Shown here one piece after another: positions 33,289 through 46,423 of a stretch of DNA of 64,000 nt. The stretch is from assembly GCF_932526225.1 (NCBI RefSeq), contig NC_064044.1:2115001-2179000 (forward strand), read 5' to 3'. The position numbers and the translations under genes were made by a program. The notes under the pieces were generated by a model. It was given only the letters and a program-made list of their open reading frames with translations. It ran no database searches and was not told the origin of the DNA. The DNA comes from Nematostella vectensis (lineage: Eukaryota > Cnidaria > Anthozoa > Actiniaria > Edwardsiidae). Position 1 is the stretch's first letter. Each line of letters begins with the position of its first letter.

Positions 33289-36200
33289 AAACAAGCGAAG
33301 AAAGAAAAACGTTTTTTTAGGAACCGTTTTTTTTTATATCATGCAAAAAGCAAAAATAAATAGAAATAAATAAAGTGCGATTTGGCGATTCTATTTTTCT
33401 TTGTAGAGCTTATTAAGCTATTCACCGGCCTAAATATTCATAAAAAATAAATAAATAAATAATGCAATGAAAGACGTAATGGGGAGAGGTTTGTAAAATC
33501 GCATAGAATATGGACAAAATCAGCAATACTGTCTACGCTGACTAAGTATAGCTGTATTTCACTTTAACCCTTTCGCTCCTGGGAACTTTTGAGCAACATT
33601 GTAAGAAAAACAGACTGAAAAAAGAAACCTCCCCCCCCCCCTATTTCAAGTCCAACACTACCAGTTAAGCTAAGCTACCGCTGACCCAAGACGGTATGCC
33701 TTGAAGTTTCCAACAATGCACTGCGGTGCCTTTTCTTTGTAGCGACGGCACTGCTACAGCCTGTTGCTTATAACAGTTTTGCTTGTAATTTGCTTAAAAA
33801 TTACAGCTTTTTCACATCTGGAGAGTGCCTTAGGACATCAAGTGCCTTAGGACACCAAGTGAGAAAAGAATTTTCTGGTGAATGGCCTCATACTCTCCAT
33901 TATGGGCCATCTTTGCTACCCAACCTTATTCAAAAATTGTTTTCAGGCTTATTCTGGGTTCCTTGGACCTGGAAATGTTTTGTTTGGCTTCGGGGCAAAG
34001 AGACTTATAAAAAAACTGTTATGATTCTGGGGGAGGAGATTGCCCGCCTGTCTGTCAAAGTGTTTCCAAGACTCCCATGATGCAGTGCAGGCATGCAAAA
34101 TAGGCTAACAATGGTGACTCGCTTCTAATGGAGGTTCTATCATTGATTATTGTGAGTGATTGCTGTAAAATGGGACCTGACGGAGCGCAATAAAGGTATC
34201 TATTGGTGACTTGATCTGTGTTTGCTTGTCTCTATTTGTAGTTCGGAATTTTGTGTCTTTTTTGGTAAGAAATGTTTCTAAGTTAAAGCATTTTATTACG
34301 AATTGCTCAGCAATTAAGGTTGATATTTTGACAAAAGAGTCAATTCTATTACATTGCTTAGATGCGCTTTTGCAGGTCGTCTATGCCTTGGATGAATCTA
34401 TGAGTATCCGGGTCTGGTGATGTTTAGTTTGCATTTTTGACGTTTTGGAGTTGGGCCTATATTTTACAGGCGTCTCAGGGCGTTATGGCAATGAAAGACT
34501 TAAAGGGACAGCGTCATGGTACTGCGCATGTCAGTGTTTATTGTAGGCTTTTAATCGCCTACAAATAGTTGAACTTTTTAAAAGCTGTCAATACCTTGTT
34601 AAAATAATATGCAATATTTTATTGAAAGCAATATTTTATAGAAACTATGTTTATTGACAGTTTGTGGTCATTTTCTTTGAATTTAAGTCCCCCACATGTA
34701 CCAAAAGCTCATAAGTCAGTATTAGAGTTTACTATATTTCATTGTGTCAGGTTCAGAGAGCTATTGAAAGCACTTACCATGTCACTGCCCCTTTAAATAG
34801 CTGTAAAAAAAAAGAAGAGAAAATAGCTGGAGGGGGTCTCTGTTGGTTTTGTTTTAGTTTTAGTTTTCTTTTATTATTATTTTTTTCTGGGGTGGGGGGG
34901 GGGGGTGGGGGAAGGAGGAATTCAGCTTAAAATTGCCCGTGGTCAATTCAACCAACTAAGCAACTAGTACAAAAGATGTTGGTTTTGCAGTCTTTTATTC
35001 AATACTTTCAAGGTTATCATGCAATTCTGTAGTTTGACTGGAAATATATACTTTTTTTCTATTCATTTACAGTTCTATATGTACAGTGTGACCATAGTCA
35101 TGATTACAATTATTTATAATAATTTTTACCCACTAACAGAAACCAACTTGACTGCAAAACACTCACCGTAAAGCATAAGATATTAGGCATTTCTTTCATG
35201 TGGCTGTGAGGTTGACCTGTCAACATCTACAGGGGCCACACTCACCTCGGAATCATAGGGGTCCATAAAAGCAAGGTGTCGCAGAACCTTTTCCTGCCCT
35301 CCTTACCCTCTTTCATCAGGAACACCTGTGCAGCCGACACCCTTAGGTGGATGGGGTGCACAGGTGCTTTGGGTGTGGCCCTGAAGATGGCACAGTGACC
35401 ACAAGATGTACCAGAATGAAATTGTATATACTGTAAAAACATGTGAGTAGAAAACAGTCAATAGCCATGGAGTTTTTAGTGTGTTGTACATGTTATACAT
35501 GTTTTAGGATTTACCTAATTACTTACAGTATTTTTTTTAAATAGAATTTTTTACTTGTATAATTTAGATGAGTAATACATACTTTTCATAGTATGTTGTA
35601 GAACTCGTCTCGTTCCTCCTAAATAACAATCAAAATTATGTTTGTTATTATCTTCGTGCAAAGGAATCTACAGTAGTTTTTTAATCAGATAATTGTTTTT
35701 CCTTCAACACTCCCCTGTTATTTCAACAGCTCTCTCTTGAGTTTGCTTGTCTCAGAAATAGACCTTGTTTGATAAACAAAGACATGTTACCCACTTATTT
35801 AATAATAGGTAACAACTGCAATATTGTACTGTATGAAAAGAGTGTCCCTCCCCCTTCTAATGTTGACATCAGTAAATCTAGCAAGCTCATTTTGCTAGAT
35901 GTATGATCTATACCAGGCTTGTATCCTCCAGGTCCATTTCCATACTCCGATGGATGCCATTACGGAATTGATCCGGAGATCCGGAGAAAAATTCACGAGG
36001 GGGAGGCCAGTCAACACTCCTCTCCCCAAAGTCAGACGGTTGTTTGGATGGTCTGTTTTTTGTTTTTGTTTTTTGTTTTTGTTTTTTTCTTCTTATTATT
36101 TTTCCGAAAACTACACAGGAGTGAGTGGGGTTAAGCTCTACGAAAAAAAAATGTATAAAAAAAAAAGAAAAAAGGCCATTGGCATGGGATCGAACCCGAC

Positions 36201-36545
36201 CTGAAAAACAAAACGGAAACCATACATACGGATTACCCAATCGGTATGGCAGCACAAGGCTTTTACGGAAGGCTGTAAAGAACCCGAAGGCCCCAAGCAC
36301 CGATATTTCCGGCGAATATGCTGTACAACACTCTTGCAAGGTATTCCGACCCGCGCATTAATGGGGAGGACAATAACCAGGATCCCAGGCCTGTAATACG
36401 GTTACGCCACGCACAGCTCGCTGAGATAGAGGGTGAAAAAAAATACAGGTCTATTTGGGCGTCTTCAGTCCCTTGGGGGCTCGCTATGTCGGCGCGTGGC
36501 ATCGTAACGCACGGGCGCATTGTCTTTTACCGTGTACAGGACATC
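33289..36545 (-). repeat. Array unit R2 (3257 bp)
   Basis: Reverse unit. Element B is at 33568-34499, shortened by an internal deletion near 33840 where GTGCCTTAGGACA is repeated. Element A is at 34504-34792. A private AT-rich insertion (TATATCATGCAAAAAGC) lies near 33334-33352. Confidence 0.88.
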
Positions 36546-39500
36546 AAACAAGCGAAGAAAGAAAAACGTTTTTTTAGGAACCGTTTTTTTAATAAAAATA
36601 AATAGAAATAAATAAAGTGCGATTTGGCGATCCTATTTTTCTTTGTAGAGCTTATTAAGCTATTCACCGGCCTAAATATTCATTAAAAAAATAAAAAATG
36701 CAATGAAAGACGTAAGGGGGAGAGGTTTGTAAAATCGCATAGAATATGGACAAAATCAGCAATACTGTCTACGCTGACTAAGTATAGCTGTATTTCACTT
36801 TAACCCTTTCGCTTCTGGGAACTTTTGAGCAACATTGTAAGAAAAACAGACTGAAAAAAGAAACCTCCCCCCCTATTTCAAGTCCAACACTACCAGTTAA
36901 GCTAAGCTACCGCTGACCCAAGACGGTATGCCTTGAAGTTTCCAACAATGCACTGCGGTGCCTTTTCTTTGTAGCGACGGCACTGCTAGAGCCTGTTGCT
37001 TATAACAGTTTTGCTTGTAATTTGCTTAAAAATTACAGCTTTTTCACATCTGGAGAGTGCCTTAGGACATCATGAAGTCTTTTTGGGTATAATTAATGCT
37101 GTGCTCATGGATGTTTGCACGCTGAGGTTGATTCAATGGGATAATTCCTTGTCTGGGCTTCACCAAGTGAGAAAGGAATTTTCTGGTGAATGGCCTTATA
37201 CTCTCCATTGTGGGCCATCTTTGCTACCCAACCTTATTCCAAAATTGTTTTCAGGCTTATTCTGGGTTCCTTGGACCTGGAAATGTTTTGTTTGGCTTCG
37301 GGGCAAAGAGACTTATAAAAAAACTGTTATGATTCTGGGGGAGGAGATTGCCCGCCTGTCTGTCAAGGTGTTTCCAAGACTCCCATGATGCAGTGCAGGC
37401 ATGCAAAATAGGCTAACAATGGTGACTCGCTTCTAATGGAGGATCTAGCATTGATTATTGTGACTGATTGCTGTAAAATGGGACCTGACGGAGCGCAATA
37501 AAGGTATCTATTGGTGACTTGATCTGTGTTTGCTTGTCTCTATTTGTAGTGCGGAATTTTGTGTCTTTTTTGGTAAGAAATGTTTCTAAGTTAAAGCATT
37601 TTATTACGAATTGCTCAGCAATTAAGGTTGATATTTTGACAAAAGAGTCAATTCTATTACATTGCTTAGATGCGCTTTTGCAGGTCGTCTATGCCTTGGA
37701 TGAATCTATGAGTATCCGGGTCTGGTGATGTTTAGTTTGCATTTTTGACGTTTTGGAGTTGGGTCTATATTTTACAGGCGTCTCAGGGCGTTATGGCAAT
37801 GAAAGACTACAAGGGACAGCGTCATGGTACTGCGCATGTCAGTGTTTATTGTAGGCTTTTAATCGCCTACAAATAGTTGAACTTTTTAAAAGCTGTCAAT
37901 ACCTTGTTAAAATAATATGCAATATTTTATTGAAAGCAATATTTTATAGAAACTATGTTTATTGACAGTTTGTGGTCATTTTCTTTGAATTTAAGTCCCC
38001 CACATGTACCAAAAGCTCATAAGTCAGTATTAGAGTTTACTAAATTTCATTGTGTCAGGTTCAGAGAGCTATTGAAAGCACTAACCATGGCACTGCCCCT
38101 TTAAAAAGCTGTAAAAAAAAGAAGAGAAAATAGCTGGAGGGGGTCTCTGTTGGTTTTGTTTTAGTTTTAGTTTTCTTTTATTATTATTTTTTTCTGGGGT
38201 GGGGGAAGGAGGAATTCAGCTTAAAATTGCCCGTGGTCAATTCAACCAACTAAGCAACTAGTTCAAAAGATGTTGGTTTTGCAGTCTTTTATTCAATACT
38301 TTCAAGGTTATCATGCAATTCTGTAGTTTGACTGGAAATATATACTTTTTTTCTATTCATTTACAGTTCTATATGTACAGTGTGACCATAGTCATGATTA
38401 CAATTATTTATAATAATTTTTACCCACTAACAGAAACCAACTTGACTGCAAAACACTCACTGTAAAGCATTAGATATTAGGCATTTCTTTCATGTGGCTG
38501 TGAGGTTGACCTGTCAACATCTACAGGGGCCACACTCACCTCGGAATCATAGGGGTCCATAAAAGCAAGGTGTCGCAGAACCTTTTCCTGCCCTCCTTAC
38601 CCTCTTTCATCAGGAACACCTGTGCAGCCGACACCCTTAGGTGGATGGGGTGCACAGGTGCTTTGGGTGTGGCCCTGAAGATGGCACAGTGACCACAAGA
38701 TGTACCAGAATGAAATTGGATATACTGTAAAAACATGTGAGTAGAAAACAGTCAATAGCCATGGAGTTTTTAGTGTGTTGTACATGTTATACATGTTTTA
38801 GGATTTACCTAATTACTTACAGTATTTTTTTTAAATAGAATTTTTTACTTGTATAATTTAGATGAGTAATACATACTTTTCATAGTATGTTGTAGAACTC
38901 GTCTCGTTCCTCCTAAATAACAATCAAAATTATGTTTGTTATTATCTTCGTGCAAAGGAATCTACAGTAGTTTTTTAATCAGATAATTGTTTTTCCTTCA
39001 ACACTCCCCTGTTATTTCAACAGCTCTCTCTTGAGTTTGCTTGTCTCAGAAATAAACCTTGTTTGATAAACAAAGACATGTTACCCACTTATTCAATAAT
39101 AGGTAACAACTGCAATATTGTACTGTATGAAAAGAGTGTCCCTCCCCCTTCTAATGTTGACATCAGTAAATCTAGCAAGCTCATTTTGCTAGATGTATGA
39201 TGTATACCAGGCTTGTATCCTCCAGGTCCATTTCCATACTCCGATGGATGCCATTACGGAATTGATCCGGAGATCCGGAGAAAAATTCACGAGGGGGAGG
39301 GCCAGTCAACACTCCTCTCCCCAAAGTCAGACGGTTGTTTGGATGGTCTGTTTTTTGTTTTTGTTTTTTGTTTTTGTTTTTTTCTTCTTATTATTTTTCC
39401 GAAAACTACGCAGGAGTGAGTGGGGTTAAGCTCTACGAAAAAAAATGAATAGAAAAAAAAAAGAAAAATGGCCATTGGCATGGGATCGAACCCGACCTGA

Positions 39501-39840
39501 AAAACAAATGGAAACCATACATACGGATTACCCAATCGGTATGGCAGCACAAGGCTTTTACGGAAGGCTGTAAAGAACCCGAAGGCCCCAAGCACCGATA
39601 TTTCCGGCGAATATGCTGTACAACACTCTTGCAAGGTATTCCGACCCGCGCATTAATGGGGAGGACAATAACCAGGATCCCAGGCCTGTAATACGGTTAC
39701 GCCACGCACAGCTCGCTGAGATAAAGGGTGAAAAAAAATACAGGTCTATTTGGGCGTCTTCAGTCCCTTGGGGGCTCGCTATGTCGGCGCGTGGCATCGT
39801 AACGCACGGGCGCATTGTCTTTTACCGTGTACAGGACATC
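36546..39840 (-). repeat. Array unit R3 (3295 bp)
   Basis: Element B is at 36804-37807 and element A at 37812-38100. The TTAA between A and B is mutated to TACA (37808-37811), a change shared only with R5. Shortest G tract of the right arm (near 38200). Confidence 0.9.
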
Positions 39841-42800
39841 AAACAAGCGAAGAAAGAAAAACTTTTTTTTAGGAACCGTTTTTTTAATAAAAATAAATAG
39901 AAATAAATAAAGTGAGATTTGGCGATTCTATTTATCTTTGTAGAGCTTATTAAGCTATTCACCGGCCTAAATATTCATTAAAAAAAATAAAAAATGCAAT
40001 GAAAGACGTAAGGGGGAGAGGTTTGTAAAATCGCATAGAATATGGACAAAATCAGCAATACTGTCTACGCTGACTAAGTATAGCTGTATTTCACTTTAAC
40101 CTTTTCGCTTCTGGGAACTTTTGAGCAACATTGTAAGAAAAACAGACTGAAAAAAGAAACCTCCCCCCCTATTTCAAGTCCAACACTACCAGTTAAGCTA
40201 AGCTACCGCTGACCCAAGACGGTATGCCTTGAAGTTTCCAACAATGCACTGCGGTGCCTTTTCTTTGTAGCGACGGCACTGCTACAGCCTGTTGCTTATA
40301 ACAGTTTTGCTTGTAATTTGCTTAAAAATTACAGCTTTTTCACATCTGGAGAGTGCCTTAGGACATCATGAAGTCTTTTTGGGCATAATTAATGCTGTGC
40401 TCATGGATGTTTGCACGCTGAGGTTGATTCAATGGGATAATTCCTTGTCTGGGCTTCACCAAGTGAGAAAGGAATTTTCTGGTGAGTGGCCTCATACTCT
40501 CCATTGTGGGCCATCTTTGCTACCCAACCTTATTCAAAAATTGTTTTCAGGCTTATTCTGGGTTCCTTGGACCTGGAAATGTTTTGTTTGGCTTCGGGGC
40601 AAAGAGACTTATAAAAAAACTGTTATGATTCTGGGGGAGGAGATTGCCCGCCTGTCTGTCAAGGTGTTTCCAAGACTCCCATGATGCAGTGCAGGCATGC
40701 AAAATAGGCTAACAATGGTGACTCGCTTCTAATGGAGGTTCTAGCATTGATTATTGTGACTGATTGCTGTAAAATGGGACCTGACGGAGCGCAATAAAGG
40801 TATCTATTGGTGACTTGATCTGTGTTTGCTTGTCTCTATTTGTAGTGCGGAATTTTGTGTCTTTTTTGGTAAGAAATGTTTCTAAGTTAAAGCATTTTAT
40901 TACGAATTGCTTGTTGATATTTTGACAAAAGAGTCAATTCTATTACATTGCTTAGATGCGCTTTTGCAGGTCGTCTATGCCTTGGATGAATCTATGAGTA
41001 TCCGGGTCTGGTGATGTTTAGTTTGCATTTTTGACGTTTTGGAGTTGGGCCTATATTTTACAGGCGTCTCAGGGCGTTATGGCAATGAAAGACTTAAAGG
41101 GACAGCGTCATGGTACTGCGCATGTCAGTGTTTATTGTAGGCTTTTAATCGCCTACAAATAGTTGAACTTTTTAAAAGCTGTCAATACCTTGTTAAAATA
41201 ATATGCAATATTTTATTGAAAGCAATATTTTATAGAAACTATGTTTATTGACAGTTTGTGGTCATTTTCTTTGAATTTAAGTCCCCCACATGTACCAAAA
41301 GCTCATAAGTCAGTATTAGAGTTTACTATATTTCATTGTGTCAGGTTCAGAGAGCTATTGAAAGCACTTACCATGGCACTGCCCCTTTAAATAGCTGTAA
41401 AAAAAAAGAAGAGAAAATAGCTGGAGGGGGTCTCTGTTGGTTTTGTTTTAGTTTTAGTTTTCTTTTATTATTATTTTTTTTCTGGGGTGGGGGGGTGGGG
41501 GAAGGAGGAATTCAGCTTAAAATTGCCCGTGGTCAATTCAACTAGTACAAAAGATGTTGGTTTTGCAGTCTTTTATTCAATACTTTCAAGGTTATCATGC
41601 AATTCTGTAGTTTGACTGGAAATATATACTTTTTTTCTATTCATTTACAGTTCTATATGTACAGTGTGACCATAGTCATGATTACAATTATTTATAATAA
41701 TTTTTACCCACTAACAGAAACCAACTTGACTGCAAAACACTCACTGTAAAGCATAAGATATTAGGCATTTCTTTCATGTGGCTGTGAGGTTGACCTGTCA
41801 ACATCTACAGGGGCCACACTCACCTCGGAATCATAGGGGTCCATAAAAGCAAGGTGTCGCAGAACCTTTCCCTGCCCTCCTTACCCTCTTTCATCAGGAA
41901 CACCTGTGCAGCCGACACCCTTAGGTGGATGGGGTGCACAGGTGCTTTGGGTGTGGCCCTGAAGATGGCACAGTGACCACAAGATGTACCAGAATGAAAT
42001 TGTATATACTGTAAAAACATGTGAGTAGAAAACAGTCAATAGCCATGGAGTTTTTAGTGTGTTGTACATGTTATACATGTTTTAGGATTCACCTAATTAC
42101 TTACAGTATTTTTTTAAATATAATTTTTTACTTGTATAATTTAGATGAGTAATACATACTTTTCATAGTATGTTGTAGAACTCGTCTCGTTCCTCCTAAA
42201 TAACAATCAAAATTATGTTTGTTATTATCTTCGTGCAAAGGAATCTACAGTAGTTTTTTAACCAGATAATTGTTTTTCCTTCAACACTCCACTGTTATTT
42301 CAACAGCTCTCTCTTGAGTTTGCTTGTCTCAGAAATAGACCTTGTTTGATAAACAAAGACATGTTACCCACTTATTCAATAATAGGTAACAACTGCAATA
42401 TTGTACTGTATGAAAAGAGTGTCCCTCCCCCTTCTAATGTTGACATCAGTAAATCTAGCAAGCTCATTTTGCTAGATGTATGATGTATACCAGGCTTGTA
42501 TCCTCCAGGTCCATTTCCATACTCCGATGGATGCCATTACGGAATTGATCCGGAGATCCGGAGAAAAATTCACGAGGGGGAGGGCCAGTCAACACTCCTC
42601 TCCCCAAAGTCAGACGGTTGTTTGGATGGTCTGTTTTTTGTTTTTGTTTTTTGTTTTTGTTTTTTTTCTTCTTATTTTTTTTCCAAAAACTACGCAGGAG
42701 TGAGCGGGGTTAAGCTCTACGAAAATAAAAATGAATAGAAAAAAAAAAAAGAAAAAAGGGCATTGGCATGGGATCGAACCCGACCTGAAAAACAAAACGG

Positions 42801-43129
42801 AAACCATACATACGGATTACCCAATCGGTATGGCAGCACAAGGCTTTTACGGAAGGCTGTAAAGAACCCGAAGGCCCCAAGCACCGATATTTCCGGCGAA
42901 TATGCTGTACAACACTCTTGCAAGGTATTCCGACCCGCGCATTAATGGGGAGGACAATAACCAGGATCCCAGGCCTGTAATACGGTTACGCCACGCACAG
43001 CTCGCTGAGATAGAGGGTGAAAAAAAATACAGGTCTATTTGGGCGTCTTCAGTCCCTTGGGGGCTCGCTATGTCGGCGCGTGGCATCGTAACGCACGGGC
43101 GCATTGTCTTTTACCGTGTACAGGACATC
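39841..43129 (-). repeat. Array unit R4 (3289 bp)
   Basis: Element B is at 40100-41093, with a 10-bp deletion near 40908 that shortens it to 994 bp. Element A is at 41098-41386. CAACTAAGCA is lost near 41541. Confidence 0.9.
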
Positions 43130-46100
43130 AAACAAGCGAAGAAAGAAAAACGTGTTTTTAGGAACCGTTTTTTTAATAAAAATAAATAGAAATAAATAAA
43201 GTGCGATTTGGCGATTCTATTTTTCTTTGTAGAGCTTATCAAGCTATTCACCGGCCTAAATAATCATTAAAAAACAAAAAAAAATGCAATGAAAGACGTA
43301 AGGGGGAGAGGTTTGTAAAATCGCATAGAATATGGACAAAATCAGCAATACTGTCTACGCTGACTAAGTATAGCTGTATTTCACTTTAACCCTTTCGCTT
43401 CTGGGAACTTTTGAGCAACATTGTAAGAAAAACAGACTGAAAAAAGAAACCTCCCCCCCTATTTCAAGTCCAACACTACCAGTTAAGCTAAGCTACCGCT
43501 GACCCAAGACGGTATGCCTTGAAGTTTCCAACAATGCACTGCGGTGCCTTTTCTTTGTAACGACGGCACTGCTACAGCCTGTTGCTTATAACAGTTTTGC
43601 TTGTAATTTGCTTAAAAATTACAGCTTTTTCACATCTGGAGAGTGCCTTAGGACATCATGAAGTCTTTTTGGGCATAATTAATGCTGTGCTCATGGATGT
43701 TTGCACGCTGAGGTTGATTCAATGGGATAATTCCTTGTCTGGGCTTCACCAAGTGAGAAAGGAATTTTCTGGTGAATGGCCTCATACTCTCCATTGTGGG
43801 CCATCTTTGCTACCCAACCTTATTCAAAAATTGTTTTCAGGCTTATTCTGGGTTCCTTGGACCTGGAAATGTTTTGTTTGGCTTCGGGGCAAAGAGACTT
43901 ATAAAAAAACTGTTATGATTCTGGGGGAGGAGATTGCCCGCCTGTCTGTCAAGGTGTTTCCAAGACTCCCATGATGCAGTGCAGGCATGCAAAATAGGCT
44001 AACAATGGTGACTCGCTTCTAATGGAGGTTCTAGCATTGATTATTGTGACTGATTGCTGTAAAATGGGACCTGACGGAGCGCAATAAAGGTATCTATTGG
44101 TGACTTGATCTGTGTTTGCTTGTCTCTATTTGTAGTTCGGAATTTTGTGTCTTTTTTGGTAAGAAATGTTTCTAAGTAAAAGCATTTTATTACGAATTGC
44201 TCAGCAATTAAGGTTGATATTTTGACAAAAGAGTCAATTCTATTACATTGCTTAGATGCGCTTTTGCAGGTCGTCTATGCCTTGGATGAATCTATGAGTA
44301 TCCGGGTCTGGTGATGTTTAGTTTGCATTTTTGACGTTTTGGAGTTGGGTCTATATTTTACAGGCGTCTCAGGGCGTTATGGCAATGAAAGACTACAAGG
44401 GACAGCGTCATGGTACTGCGCATGTCAGTGTTTATTGTAGGCTTTTAATCGCCTACAAATAGTTGAACTTTTTAAAAGCTGTCAATACCTTGTTAAAATA
44501 ATATGCAATATTTTATTGAAAGCAATATTTTATAGAAACTATGTTTATTGACAGTTTGTGGTCATTTTCTTTGAATTTAAGTCCCCCACATGTACCAAAA
44601 GCTCATAAGTCAGTATTAGAGTTTACTAAATTTCATTGTGTCAGGTTCAGAGAGCTATTGAAAGCACTTACCATGGCACTGCCCCTTTAAAAAGCTGTAA
44701 AAAAAAGAAGAGAAAATAGCTGGAGGGGGTCTCTGTTGGTTTTGTTTTAGTTTTAGTTTTCTTTTATTATTATTTTTTTCTGGGGTGGGGGGGTGGGGGA
44801 AGGAGGAATTCAGCTTAAAATTGCCCGTGGTCAATTCAACCAACTAAGCAACTAGTACAAAAGATGTTGGTTTTGCAGTCTTTTATTCAATACTTTCAAG
44901 GTTATCATGCAATTCTGTAGTTTGACTGGAAATATATACTTTTTTTCTATTCATTTACAGTTCTATATGTACAGTGTGACCATAGTCATGATTACAATTA
45001 TTTATAATAATTTTTACCCACTAACAGAAACCAACTTGACTGCAAAACACTCACTGTAAAGCATAAGATATTAGGCATTTCTTTCATGTGGCTGTGAGGT
45101 TGACCTGTTAACATCTACAGGGGCCACACTCACCTCGGAATCATAGGGGTCCATAAAAGCAAGGTGTCGCAGAACCTTTCCCTGCCCTCCTTACCCTCTT
45201 TCATCAGGAACACCTGTGCAGCCGACACCCTTAGGTGGATGGGGTGCACAGGTGCTTTGGGTGTGGCCCTGAAGATGGCACAGTGACCACAAGATGTACC
45301 AGAATGAAATTGTATATACTGTAAAAACATGTGAGTAGAAAACAGTCAATAGCCATGGAGTTTTTAGTGTGTTGTACATGTTATACATGTTTTAGGATTT
45401 ACCTAATTACTTACAGTATTTTTTTAAATAGAATTTTTTACTTGTATAATTTAGATGAGTAATATATACTTTTCATAGTATGTTGTAGAACTCGTCTCGT
45501 TCCTCCTAAATAACAATCAAAATTATGTTTGTTATTATCTTCGTGCAAAGGAATCTACAGTAGTTTTTTAATCAGATAATTGTTTTTCCTTCAACACTCA
45601 CCTGTTATTTCAACAGCTCTCTCTTGAGTTTGCTTGTCTCAGAAATAGACCTTGTTTGATAAACAAAGACATGTTACCCACTTATTCAATAATAGGTAAC
45701 AACTGCAATATTGTACTGTATGAAAAGAGTGTCCCTCCCCCTTCTAATGTTGACATCAGTAAATCTAGCAAGCTCATTTTGCTAGATGTATGATGTATAC
45801 CAGGCTTGTATCCTCCAGGTCCATTTCCATACTCCGATGGATGCCATTACGGAATTGATCCGGAGATCCGGAGAAAAATTCACGAGGGGGAGGGCCAGTC
45901 AACACTCCTCTCCCCAAAGTCAGACGGTTGTTTGGATGGTCTGTTTTTTGTTTTTGTTTTTTTCTTCTTATTTTTTTTCCAAAAACTACGCAGGAGTGAG
46001 CGGGGTTAAGCTCTACGAAAATAAAAATGAATAGAAAAAAAAAAAAGAAAAAAGGGCATTGGCATGTGATCGAACCCGACCTGAAAAACAAAACGGAAAC

Positions 46101-46423
46101 CATACATACGGATTACCCAATCGGTATGGCAGCACAAGGCTTTTACGGAAGGCTGTAAAGAACCCGAACGCCCCAAGCACCGATATTTCCGGCGAATATG
46201 CTGTCCAACACTCTTGCAAGGTATTCCGACCCGCGCATTAATGGGGAGGACAATAACCAGGATCCCAGGCCTGTAATACGGTTACGCCACGCACAGCTCG
46301 CTGAGATAGAGGGTGAAAAAATACAGGTCTATTTGGGCGTCTTCAGTCCCTTGGGGGCTCGCTATGTCGGCGCGTGGCATCGTAACGCACGGGCGCATTG
46401 TCCTTTACCGTGTACAGGACATC
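43130..46423 (-). repeat. Array unit R5 (3294 bp)
   Basis: Element B is at 43390-44393, without the 10-bp deletion. Element A is at 44398-44686, with TACA at 44394-44397 as in R3. Short CAAAAA tract. Confidence 0.9.
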
